A stretch of 64,000 bases of DNA, taken from the NCBI GenBank assembly GCA_943704415.1, contig CALSCO010001386.1:1-64000 (forward strand). Reading direction: 5' to 3'. The DNA is from Parvularia atlantis (Eukaryota > Opisthokonta > Rotosphaerida). The translations under genes and the position numbers were made by a program. Below the pieces are notes generated by a model. That model was not told where the DNA came from. It saw only the letters and a program-made list of their open reading frames with translations, and searched no databases. Shown here one piece after another: positions 34,344-44,547 of the stretch (position 1 is its first letter; each line of letters starts with the position of its first letter).

Positions 34344-35509
34344 TCAGTCCGAGGCGTAGTCAAACGCGTTCGGGTTCTGCTTCGAGTAGCCCTGGCCGTT
34401 GCACATGCTGCACTTGCTGCGGAAGTGCACGTCGGTGACCTCGCACGGGCCGAACGCACCGACGCCGCCCATGCCCTTGCACTTATTGCACGCGACGACC
34501 TCGTGCTTGAGGTACGAGCGGCCCTGGCAGACCTGGCAGTCCTGCTTGCGGTGGATGTCCTGCGAGCGCGCGCGTGTGTAGTCAGAGGGATGCAGCGGGA
34601 TAGCCGCGCACGTGCACACCAGCGGATCGGCTGGGCCAAACGCGCCGAGACCGCCCTTTCCTTCGCACTGCGCGCGCGGTGGTCGGGTGAGCACACGTGC
34701 CGCGGCAGACCGGCGCAGCGCGCGCACCTTGGGGCACTTGATCTGGCGGCGCGTCTGGGTCTTGCCGCGGCAGCAGTTGCACTGCTGCTTGAAGTGCATG
34801 TCGGAGGGGTCGCAGGGGCCGAACGCGCCGAGGCCTGCGCGCGCGCGTGAGCATCGGGGTGGCCTAGTGCGCAGCTGGCGGCCAGCGCACCGCCGTGGCC
34901 GTCGCACACGCGGCAGTCCTGCTTGGGCGGAGCAAAGCCGCCGCCGCCGTAGCCCATCTGCTGCTGGTGCATGCCCATCTGCTGCTGGTGCATGCCCATC
35001 TGCTGCTGGTGCATGCCCATCTGCATGCCCATGCCGGGCATGCCCATGCCCATGTTCATCTGCTGCTGCGGCATACCCATGCCCATGCCCATCTGCTGCT
35101 GCTGCGGCATGCCCATGCCCATGCCCATGCCCATCTGCTGCTGCTGCGGCATGCCGTAGCCCATGCCGGGAACCATGCCCGACTGCTGCACGGTCACGCT
35201 GGCCACGGGCATGCCCATGCCCACGCCCATGTTCATGTTCATGCCGGGCATGCCGCCGGGCGGGCCCACGTTCATGCTCAGGCCGGGCACGTTGAGCGAG
35301 AACTGCGCGTTGAACAGGGGCGCGCCGCACGCGTAGCACGCCTGCGCGGGCCGTTGCTCTGTCAGCTGCGAGATCTCCACACCTCGTCCACCCCTGAACG
35401 CCGCTCTGGCCGCGCCCCGCCCCCGCCACACGCCCGCACCACGCCTACATTCCACGCGCACCTGCGAGTTGGGCGCATTGGCCGAGCCGCACTGGGCACA
35501 GTTCGACAT
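34344..35509 (-). CDS. Met-rich protein with zinc ribbon and CxxC modules
   Basis: I do not recognise a named family. The start at 35509 gives MSNCAQCGSANAPNSQ, spliced to ACYACGAPLF, a four-Cys zinc ribbon (CxxC..CxxC). A low-complexity Met/Gly/Gln/Pro region follows, with repeated MGMHQQQ and MGMGMPQQQQ units. The C-terminal half has repeated Cys pairs: DCRVCDGHGG, CNCCRGKTQTRRQIKCPK, CEGKGGLGAFGPAD, DCQVCQGRSYLKHEVVACNK and CSMCNGQGY. GLGAFGPCDPSDMHF and GVGAFGPCEVTDVHF show internal duplication. Several CxxCxG units recall DnaJ-type zinc domains, but there is no J domain. Metal binding is likely; the role is unknown. Confidence 0.75.
34955..35280 (-). repeat. Met/Gly/Gln low-complexity repeat region
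   Basis: Units coding MGMHQQQ (three in a row) and MGMGMPQQQQ (several copies) make up roughly 110 residues, rich in catgcccatg on the plus strand. The region is internally repetitive at DNA level and probably disordered in the protein. Confidence 0.85.
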
Positions 35510-35596
35510 CTTTGGGTCCGCGCGGTCGCTGGGGCCGAGCGTTTCTGCGAAAAAAATGGGTGTCGAACGGCAGCCCCATGCCACGCACTTGCCACG

Positions 35597-38500
35597 ATGG
35601 CCGACGACGGGCCGCCGCCATGCGCGGGATGCGCGCAGCCGATGTCGGGCAAGTTTGTGCGCGCGCTCGGCGGCGTGTGGCACCTGGCCTGCTTCACGTG
35701 CATCGTGCGTGGCTCCTGCCTGCGCCGATCGCCTGCCCCGATCGACCGCCGGGCTGATGCGCGCGGCGCACGGGCGGGCAGGACTGCGGCGCCGTCGTCG
35801 CCAACAAGTACTACGAGGCGGATGGCCGGCCCGTGTGCGAGCGCGACCACTTCCGCCGCCGGCGCCTGCTCTGTGCGCGTTGCGACGAGCCCATCCGCGG
35901 CGCGAGCCTGACCGCGCTCGAGCGCGCGTTTCACCCGGAGCACTTTGTGTGCAGCGCGTGCGGCACGGTGCGTGTGACACCCCGTCGCGCGCGCGTGCGC
36001 CGACTGCGTTGGCGCGCGTGCGCCTGCAGCGCCTCGTCGACCCCGACAGCGCCGACAGCGCCGTCTTCTACGAGCACACCAACCAACCGTACTGCCGCCT
36101 GCACTTCTCCGTCAGCTTCGCGCAACAGTGCGCCGCCTGCAACATGGCCATCCTGCGCCAGGTCGTCGACGACGGCCAGTGCCAGTGGCACGTCGACTGC
36201 TACAAGGTCTACCAGGTGCGCGGGACCGCAACTGTGCAGATGTCATAGCGACGCTCAACCGCGCGCGCACATGCACAGATATGGAATGTGAGCCTGCCAC
36301 CGCCACAGGACGTGCTGCAGGCGATCCCGCTGACAGACTGGGCGCGCGTCGACGAGGCCCGCGCCGCGTTCGAGCGCCTGCAAGTCGAGGTTGAGGAGCG
36401 CGTCAACAACACCTTCGCAGTCCTGTGGACGTTTGAGGAGGCCGTGGCGCACTGCATCGCCGAGACCGTCATCAGCTACGACGAGTACGACTTCGCGCGC
36501 GCGCCCGACCGCGCCCTCGCCATCGTCGCCTGCGCCGAGGTCCTGCTCAACGCGATGGACACGCTGGCGCTGCCCGGCATGGCCGATGACGGTGCGTGCG
36601 CCCCCCGCACGTGCGCGTGCGCACCGCTGGCTGACCCACCGCGCCAGACTGGGCGCAGTTCACCACCGCGATCGACCGCGCGCTGGAGTTTGTCGACCAG
36701 TCATACAAAACCTCGGCCACGATCCGGCGCCGGCAGGTCTGGCTGCTGCTGCACGCGCGACGACGGCCGCTCACACCGCGCGCGATCGCAGAACAACACC
36801 AAGGTTCTGCTTGAGTTTGCCACCGACGTCGCGCGCCACTTCAAGGCGACCATCCGCAAGTGCCTCGAGGTCGTGCTCGCGCAGGACAAGGGCCGCGTCA
36901 ACGCGCTCATGGACCAGTTTGTGGCGCTGCTGCGCGAGTCGTACCAGGGGTCGTCGTCGGTCGAGGTGCGGGCGCGCAAACACGGTGCCCCCCTCCCGCA
37001 GCTGCGCTGACGCCGCGAGCCACAGCACGCGTCGGCCGTCGTTGACTCGGCGCAGGTCAAGGAGCAGATCCTCGCGGGGCCGACGGGCCTCGTGTTTGGC
37101 GAGCGCCTCGTGCGCAAGCCGTTGCAACCGGCCGAGCCCGCAACACCGACGGTCGCCGGCGACCAGTACGAGCGCTCGAAGCCGACCTTTGTTGTCACGA
37201 CGCGGCCGCCGGGCGGGCGGCGCAACCGGCATATCGTCACACTGGTCGAGCTCGTCGAGAAGCGGCTCGGGTTTCTGCGCACGGCGCCGGCGATCGTCTA
37301 CGAGGACCGCGAGCCCGAGCAGAAAACAAGTGCGGTGCAGCGGCGGCGATGCAGCGACCGCTGACCCACTTGGCGTACGCGCGCCCCAGATGCAGTCGCC
37401 GCCGCGCAGACAAGCGAGCAGCAGGACGCGTACGAGTCGGACGACGACAACGACACCGACGCCGCAGCCAGTGCCGCCGCGACCGTCGCAGACGCCGTAC
37501 CGGCTGGCATGCGCGGCAGCGGCTCGCTCGCAAACCTCAGCATCCCCGAGGTCAGCGCGCAGCTGCAGTCGCCCGCGGCCGACGAGCCCAGCCTCCTCAG
37601 CCCGCGCACGCCCACAACGCCAAAGCAGCTCATCAACGACGACGCGGAGAGGCCGTCGGACGTCAACTCGATCCGCGAGTCGTTCAACCGCATGAGCATG
37701 TCGTCAACGGTGCGCCGCAAACGTAAGCGATGGACACCGCTCACGCGCCGGCGTGCTCTTCCACAGTTCAGCTTTCGCGTGCACATGCCGCCGCCGAGTG
37801 AGCAGGAGAAGCGCGTGCAGTATGTGGCTAACCTGTCGGCGATCGAGCTGATGATGGTGCGGCAAATGGCCGTGCTGCGCCTGTCGCAGCTGCTCGGGTG
37901 CGCCCTGCTGCCGCCGCTGCGGTGTTCGCGTGCTACTGACGGTCGGTCGCCTCCCCGCGCGCAGCAACCAGTACTCGCTCGGCGACATCATGAAGCTGAC
38001 GCAGGTGCAAGACCGCAAGCCGCTGCTGCAGCGCATCTTCCAGAGCTTCCGCGTCAACCGCAAGAAGCGCGGTGCGCCGTGCATGCTCTGACACGCTCAC
38101 CAGCGGCTGACGCGCACGTTGTGCCCGCCAGAGTCGAGCGCGTTTGGCATGTCGCTCGAGGAGGCTGTGGAGCGCTCGGGTGTGGACTCGAGCCTGGGCG
38201 TGGGCCCTGCGAGCTTGCGCATCCCTGTGCTGATCGAGAAGACGATCAACTACATGGACAAGCACGGTGCGCCTGCGTGCAAGCACACCGCGCGTGCGCG
38301 TTGCCGACGCCCGCCGGCACGCAGGGCTCAACCAAGAGGGCCTGTTTCGCAAGTCGGGCAGCGCCAAGCGCATCAACGAGCTGCGCGAGCAGTTCTCGAA
38401 GGGCGCGGACGTGTCTCGCGTGGACCTGTCGCAGGCGTCGCCGCTCGACGTCGCCGCGCTGATCAAGCGCTACTTCCGCGAGCTGTCCGAGCCGCTGCTC

Positions 38501-39182
38501 ACATTCAACTTCTTCGACCTGTTTATGGCGTCGCAACGTGCGCGTCGCGGCGAGGCGCGGGCGGAGCTGACGCGACGCGGCGCGCGCAGAGTTCGAGGAC
38601 AAGAAGATCCGCAACGAAATCATCCATCTGCTGCTCCTGCTGCTGCCCAAGGCGCACCGCGACGTGGTGGAGGTGTGTGCCGCCTGTACGCCCAGTCTCG
38701 TGTTTTGACGGTGCGCGCAGGTGTTCATGGCGTTCCTCAAGCGCGTGGCGCAGCATGCGCACGCGTCGGCCACGGGCGGCCAGCCGGGCAACCTCATGAC
38801 CGAGGCCAACCTGGCTGTGTGCCTCGCGCCGTCGCTGCTCATCGCGCGCACGGCCGACCGCGACGCCGACGACGGCGACCACCGCAAGACGGGCGCGCAC
38901 TCCGCCGCGGCGCTGTCGCAGTCGGCCATCGGCTCGACGTTCCTCACACCGACGACGCCAACGACGCCGTCGGTGTCGGACGTGTCGGACGTGTTCCGCG
39001 CGAGCGAGCGCCAGAACAGCCTCGCGATCAGCGTCGTAACGTCAATGATCAAGCACCACCTCGTTTTTGCCAAGGTGCGCGCCCGCGACGTTGCCGCCCT
39101 GGTCTTGATGCGGGTGCGCACACAGGTGCCCGACCACATCGCCGCGCAGCTCGTCAAGCCCAAGCAGATGATGGGTCTCTGA
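35597..39182 (+). CDS. LIM-LIM-LIM RhoGAP protein (Lrg1/Rga-like)
   Basis: A Rho GTPase-activating protein with N-terminal LIM domains. LIM1: CAGCAQPMSGKFVRALGGVW, HLACFTC. LIM2: CARCDEPIRGASLTAL, HPEHFVCSACGT. LIM3: CAACNMAILRQVVDDG, WHVDCYKVYQ. An intron joins LIM3 to IWNVSLPPPQ, giving the CYKVYQIWNV junction typical of fungal Lrg1/Rga1-type proteins (HPECYxIHKFWNV). A long helical middle follows (IRKCLEVVLAQDKGRVNALM, EERVNNTFAVLWTFEEAVAH). The RhoGAP domain is near the end: GLFRKSGSAKRINELREQFS holds the arginine finger, LIKRYFRELSEPLLTF the second conserved block, then NLMTEANLAVCLAPSLL. It should act on actin or the cortex. Confidence 0.88.
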
Positions 39183-39251
39183 CCTGCTGTCGCGCCCGCC
39201 TGCTACTGTTACCACTGCTGTTGCTGCGTTCCCACAGACACATGAGCGATC

Positions 39252-39786
39252 TCAGAGGCTGTGCTCCTTGGCGCCGCGCGTGAACCATTCGAGCCGCGTG
39301 AGCACGTAGAAGCGCGCGACGCCAAAGAGCACGATCGCACCGACGAGCGACACGCTGCCGTCGAGCCGCAGCGGCGCGCCAATGGCGTAGCACAGGTGGA
39401 TGACCACGGGCGCGACCGTGATCTCGCCCGCGAGCATGGCCCAGTACGTGAGGCGCTGCGCGATGAACTTGTGCTCGGCCGGGACGACGAGCGTGAGGAC
39501 GAGCAGGGCCGATTGCATCAGCATCTGCGCGCGCACGCGCGCGTGGCGCCGTCAGCGTGCCGGCTTCGAGACGGTCAATCGCGTGAGCACACACCATCGC
39601 GCCAAAGAGACCGAGGATAAGCCCGCCGAGCAGCACGGCGTCGTCGTTGGCGCGCAGGCGCTCGTTCAGCAGCGGCGCGAGCATGAGCTGCGGGCGCAGG
39701 ATGTACACGAGGCCGATGATCGTGCTCAACACGGCCTCGCCCGCCAGCAGCCGCTCGACAACGGGCGGTTTCGGAGGAGGCGCCAT
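39252..39786 (-). CDS. Small four-helix membrane protein
   Basis: Function not recognised. The spliced product is about 150 residues: MAPPPKPPVVERLLAGEAVL at the start, then membrane helices at STIIGLVYILRPQLM, AVLLGGLILGLFGAMM joined to LMQSALLVLTLVV, LAGEITVAPVVIHLCYAIG, and VSLVGAIVLFGVARFYVL, ending TRGAKEHSL. One intron (GTGTGTGC..GCGCGCAG) falls inside the second helix. The start ATG directly abuts that of the divergent LENG8 gene, with no base between. KEHSL is not a classic retrieval signal. Confidence 0.7.
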
Positions 39787-42333
39787 ATGTATGAGACGAT
39801 TAGCGCTGAACGGGAGCAGTTGCTAATGGACGCGTATGCAGAGTGGCTGAAGGCCGTCGGGTCTGCGGCGCCCGGTGCGTCGCCTCGTGGGCGCGGCCGC
39901 GCGGCTGCTGCTGGCTGACGCGCGGGTGCAGCGGCCGGTTCGTGGTACACCGCGCCAGCCGGGCCAGCCACGCAGCCGCAGCCGCAGCCGCAGCCGCCGC
40001 CGCCGCAGCAGCAGCAGGCCGCGAGCTACCCGAGCCTGCCGTACCCGTACTACAGCGCGGCCACGGTGGTGCAGCCCGCGACGTACGCCTACGCGCCGTA
40101 CGCGGCGCAGGCGGGCGGCCCGGCGGCGGGCGGCCCGGTGGGCGTCAACGGCGTGTACCATGGCGGGTGCGCGGCTCAGGCGGCGTCACGCACGCGCTCG
40201 CGTGTCTGACGCGTCTCGTAGGACGTACGCGTCCTACAGCGCGCCGCGGACGGGCGGGACGTACTACACGGTCCCACCGGTGGCGCCGTCCAAGGCAGCG
40301 ACGTCGACGGCAGCAGCACCGCCACCACCACCACCACCACCGTCGAAGCCGTCGTACAACGCCGTGCCCCCGCCGCCACCGCCCTCGCCGCCAAAGTGCG
40401 GCTGCAGCCGCGACGGCCAGGACGCTCACGCCACGCGCCGCAGACCGCAGGGGCCGCCGTCCAAGAAGGACTGGCCCGAGCCGCTCAAGTAAGCGCACGC
40501 GCACGTGTGCAGCCGCGCGCGCGGGCGGGCTGAATGGCGTTTGGCAGGGACTACGTGACGCGCTCGATCGCGCAGGCGCGGGGCGCGGCGGACGAGACGT
40601 TTGTGCAGGAGGCGCTCAACAAGCTGCTGAGCCAGGTGTACGCGTCCGGGCGGTTCCTGTCGCACCCGTGGGCGACCGAGAAGACGCCGATGTGCGCGCC
40701 AATCATTTTGGTGCCACTACTGCCGTCGCTCATGCCCGCCGTGCGCAGCGAGAAGCGCACCGAGGAGCAGGAGCGCGAGCTGCAGCGCCTGCAGGAGATG
40801 AAGGCGCGCGGCGGCGGCAGCAGCGTGCATCGCAGATCGGCTGATGCCGCAGCCTCGCGCAGACCGCGAGCGCCAAAGCCAAGGCGCTCGCACAGCAGTC
40901 CAGGGCCTCGCCGTCCAAGGCCGCGGCCAAGATCAAGCGCAAAGCGTGCGTGCGCAGAGAGAGAGAGATGCGTTGCTGCGAGTGACGGGGTGCTCACGGC
41001 CCGCCGCAGCGAGCAGGCCGTTGCGCAGCTGGAGGAGTCGGGCGCGAGCGAGGAGCGCTTCGAGAGGCGCAACAAACGCTTCCAGAAGGAGGGTGTGCGC
41101 TCGTTCTTGGGCAGCAAGTCATCCGAGTTTGTGATCGTGCGTCGGTGCGCGGCGCGGCGCCGTGCGCATCTGACGTCGTGTGCAGGACGACGAGGGGTGG
41201 ACGGCCGAGGCGATCGTGGGCACGTCGACCGTGCTCGAGAAGCGCTACTTCCGGCTGACCTCGGTGCGTGCGCGTGCGGCGCGCGAAGGCTGCCGTGCCC
41301 ATCGTGCGCGCGTGTGCAGGCGCCGAAGCCCGAGGACGTGCGCCCCCTGCCCATACTCAAGCAGACGCTCGAGCTGCTCAAGAGCAAGTGGTCACGCGAC
41401 GGCGACTACACCTACATCTGCGACCAGTTCAAGTCGATGCGGCAGGACTTGACGGCACGCGCCGCCTTTTTGCCGCGCGCACATGCGGCGGTCTGACGCA
41501 CCGGCCACAGGTGCAGCACCTGCGCAACGACTTCACGGCCAAGGTGTACGAGGCGCACGCGCGGATAGCGCTCGAAAAGGTGCGGCGGCGCACATGCAGG
41601 CAGTCTCGGCTGACGAGGGCCGCGGGCAGGGCGACCTGGGCGAGTTCAACCAGTGCCAGACGCAGCTCAAGATCTTGTACGACGACGGCATCCCGGGCAG
41701 CCGCAACGAGTTTACGGCGTACCGGCTGCTGTGCGCGGCGGCCGTGCGTGGCAGGACGGCCGGCTGATAGCGCGGCGCACAGGTACTTTCTGCTCGCGCG
41801 CGACCGCGCCGACATCAACAAGATGCTGGCCGAGCTCGCGCCGGAGGACAAGGCCGCACCCGAGGTCGCGCACGCGCTGCAAGTGCGCGCGGCCATCGCC
41901 GCGGGCGACTATCGTCGCGTCTGCGACCTGTACGTCAAGGCGCCGGCGATGGGCGCGTACGTGATGGACCACTACATCGAGCGCGAGCGCGTGCTGGGCC
42001 TGTGCGCGATCTGCAAAGCGTGCGTGTGCGCCTGCGGTCGTGCCGACCGCCGCACCTGACGCCCGCGCCACAGCTACCGCCCGGATTTGCTCGTGCAGTA
42101 CATCGAGAAGCAGATGCAGCTCGGGTCGCCCGAGGCGGCGCTGCAGTTTCTAGAGTCGTGCGGCGCCGTCTTCACCGACACGAGGTTTGTGTGCGCGCAC
42201 AAAGTGAGACGCGTGCGCGGCTGACACGGCTCGCGTCCGCAGCAAAACGACGCTCGACACGAAGCAGTCGCTCGTTGCCGTGCTCACAAAGGCCTCGGCG
42301 TACACCAAGGTCGACATCCGCGGGCAGCTGTGA
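39787..42333 (+). CDS. LENG8: LENG8/THP3-type SAC3-GANP protein
   Basis: mRNA processing and export factor with a SAC3/PCI domain. The start is [21 protein letters not shown] Pro/Gln/Tyr-rich region follows. The LENG8 motif is restored by splicing: KKDWPEPLK joins [20 protein letters not shown], using the window's one clear GTAAGC donor. Then [14 protein letters not shown]-like [111 protein letters not shown] and [17 protein letters not shown]. These match THP3/LENG8 throughout. The end is [18 protein letters not shown]. Splicing at RQDLT/VQHL needs a GC donor. An earlier reading as two genes is ruled out by these joins. Confidence 0.9.
41455..41510 (+). other. GC-AG intron in LENG8 SAC3 domain
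   Basis: The conserved run [14 protein letters not shown] is formed by joining ..TTGACG to GTGCAGCAC. The 56-nt intron begins GCACGC and ends GGCCACAG with TCTGAC inside. Confidence 0.75.
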
Positions 42334-42374
42334 CATGCGGCTGTACAAAAACATGATGCATTGCGAGCGGGCGG

Positions 42375-42998
42375 CTATGCGGCGCGGTCGCGCTGGAGCC
42401 CGAGCGGGGCGTGGTCGCGGCGCCCCTCGGTAGCGGCCACGGCTGCCGCGGTTGTGTCGTCGCCCTCGAGCCAGCCCCACCGGGCCCGCGCGGCAAACAC
42501 GGTGAACTCGTACACGGTGAAGATGAGCGCGCTGCGCGAGACGGAGCTGATCAGCTTGGGCTGGATGCCCTTGTAGAAGCCGAAGAAGCCCTCACGCTGC
42601 CACAGGTCGCGCGCGATGCCGAGCACGGGCCGCCGCTCCGGTATGGCCTGCAGCCTGTGCGCGCGTGCTTGGTTGCTCGCTTTGCATCAAGCACGGCGCA
42701 CAGCACCGTGTCTTGACGACGTCGAGCGGCGTGAACGCAAGGGTGGTCAGCAGGCCCGAGAACGCGCCGGCGGTGGCGTGCACGGCGGGCGAGGACGTGT
42801 CGAGGCCAAACAACGGGCCGAAGAGGTGCTTGCTGCGCTCGCTCGCGAGCCACCAAAAGGACGATGCCGGCACCGCCACGAGCATGGTCAGGGCCGTCCC
42901 GCGGAACAGGCCGCGCACGCCCTCCTCGCGCACGATGTCGCGCAGGATGCCCGCGGCGCTGACGGGTTGCGCGCTCGCGGGCTGCGCCGGCCGTGCTA

Positions 42999-43033
<35 letters not shown>

Positions 43034-43812
43034 GTAACAACGCCGTGCACCTGCAGCCGCTGGCTGACGATGTCCACAGGCACGTACAGCGCGATCGAGA
43101 CCACATCGACGATCAGGCTCGACGCGACAAACGCCGCCACTGCGCCCGCGCGCGTCAGCCGTCGCGCGGCAGCCGTGCCGTCGGGCCACGCACGCGGGTG
43201 CTCGCGCCCAAAGTCGCTCTGCGTCAGCCGCTCACGCGTCATCGTGTAGGCGTAGTAGTAGCTGTAGCGCGCGCATGTGTGAGACGGCCATCGGGCGCGG
43301 ACGCCGGGGGCGCCGCACGCAGTGTCGAACGGGATGTGGCTGACGTTCCACCACCAAAAGCCGCGGTACAGCGCCAGGAAGCCCTCGCGCCGGTACAGCG
43401 CGCGCATCTGCGCCGACAGGCTCGGCTCCTGCGCGGCGTCTGCGTCAGGCGCGCCGCACGCGTTCGAAACGCGCGGCCGCCGCACCCGCCCGACGCGCAG
43501 CGGGTTCGCGTCCGTCACGGCCTGGCGCGAGCTGCGCGCGCCCACGCGCCCACCCGTCAGCCGTGTGCCCGCGTCCTGCTCACACAGGCCGCACCGCATG
43601 AGGTCGAACGGGTAGAAGACGGACGAGTCGAGCAGGCCGACGAGCGTCGACACTACGAAGAACTTGCCCGGGTGCACGTCGGCCGGCGGCCTGCCGTCCT
43701 GCTCCTCCACGCCGGCCGCTGCGGGCGTGCGCGGCCTGCGGTGCCGCAACCCCGTCGGGCCGCGCACGTGCGCCGAGGCAGCCGCTGCGCACCGCTCGAC
43801 CTCCGCCGGCAT
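42375..43812 (-). CDS. Mitochondrial carrier (SLC25 family)
   Basis: An inner-membrane metabolite carrier with three repeats. Carrier motifs are FYPFDLMRCG in repeat 1, YVPVDIVSQRLQ in repeat 2 and FTPLDVVKTR in repeat 3. Matching second-helix motifs are YRREGFLALYRGFWWWNVSH, REEGVRGLFRGTALTMLVAV and QREGFFGFYKGIQPKLISSV. The VPVDIVSQ form of repeat 2 and the FWW residues recall SLC25A44-type carriers (branched-chain amino acids), but the substrate is not certain. A ten-Gln loop follows repeat 2 helix 1. The ATG at 43812 starts a 45-residue hydrophilic leader (MPAEVERCAAAASAHVRG), longer than usual. The stop is 41 bp from the convergent LENG8 stop. Confidence 0.85.
43003..43032 (-). repeat. 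(CAG)10 coding poly-Gln in carrier
   Basis: Ten pure CAG codons encode Gln in a matrix-side loop of the SLC25 carrier. A glutamine run inside a compact transporter core is unusual. Confidence 0.85.
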
Positions 43813-43874
43813 ACCCGCCGCCTTGCGCGCCACGCGCCGTACCCGGTAGTGTGTGCGTGTGTGCGCAGCCCTCC

Positions 43875-44537
43875 ATGCTGCCTGTTCCGCGGTCCAGCAT
43901 GACGCCGCACGAGCACGCGGCCGGCGTGACCGTGATCAGCGCGGCCGGCGCGGACGACGACGGCGCCGGCGCCGCGGGCGACGAGTTCTACATGGCACTC
44001 GCGCTCAGCCTTGCGCGCCTGTGTGAGCCCGTCGACTCGGCGTACTGCGTCGGCGCCGTGCTCGAGCGCGCCGGGGCCATCGTCGCCACGGGCTTCAGCC
44101 GCGAGCTGCCCGGCAATACACACGCCGAGGAGGTCTGCCTGCTCAAGGTCGCCGACGCCGACGGCCGCGTCGACGCCCGCGGCTGCACCCTCTACACGAC
44201 CATGGAGCCGTGCTCACGCCGCCTCTCGGGCAAGTGCCCGTGCACCGTGCGCCTCATCGACGCCGGCATCTGCCGCGTCGTCGTCGCCGTGCGCGAGCCG
44301 CCGACGTTCGTGGCCGACTGCACCGGTGCGTGTGCACGCGCGCCCGCTGCGTCGCGTGATCGGCCGACCCGCACGGCGCGCACAGGCTGCGAGGACCTGC
44401 GCCGCGCGGGGATAGAGATCGGCTTCTGCGAAAAGTTCGCGCCCGAGGCGCTCGCGCTCAACCGGCATGTGCTGCCGCCAGGGCTGTTCGACGCCGTGGC
44501 CGCGCGGGCGGCCACAGGGCCAGGCGGGCCAGCATAG
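43875..44537 (+). CDS. RIB2-like zinc deaminase
   Basis: A cytidine-deaminase-fold enzyme. Zinc and catalytic residues are in GNTHAEEVCLLK (His, Glu) and TMEPCSRRLSGKCPCTVRLI (two Cys). EPCSxRLSGxxPC is the form found in the deaminase of riboflavin synthesis (fungal RIB2/DRAP deaminase) and RibD. RIB2 carries an extra pseudouridine synthase domain; here there is only the deaminase of about 200 residues. After one intron it ends GCEDLRRAGIEIGFCEKFAP, as in RibD-type domains. It may serve riboflavin synthesis or another amino-pyrimidine. The start at 43875 (MLPVPRSSMTPHEH) could also be the next Met. Its stop is 10 bp from the next, convergent stop. Confidence 0.75.
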   Translation: MLPVPRSSMTPHEHAAGVTVISAAGADDDGAGAAGDEFYMALALSLARLCEPVDSAYCVGAVLERAGAIVATGFSRELPGNTHAEEVCLLKVADADGRVDARGCTLYTTMEPCSRRLSGKCPCTVRLIDAGICRVVVAVREPPTFVADCTGACARAPAASRDRPTRTARTGCEDLRRAGIEIGFCEKFAPEALALNRHVLPPGLFDAVAARAATGPGGPA

Positions 44538-44547
44538 CCTCATCGCC

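Noticed and set aside
35597-36290. Separate short LIM protein ending near 36246
   Set aside because: The apparent stop lies in an intron. Splicing gives CYKVYQIWNV, the conserved junction of LIM-RhoGAP proteins, so LIM and RhoGAP parts belong to one gene.
39787-40500. Separate Pro-rich gene ending at DWPEPLK
   Set aside because: A GTAAGC donor at this point joins it to DYVTRSIAQ, forming the LENG8 motif.
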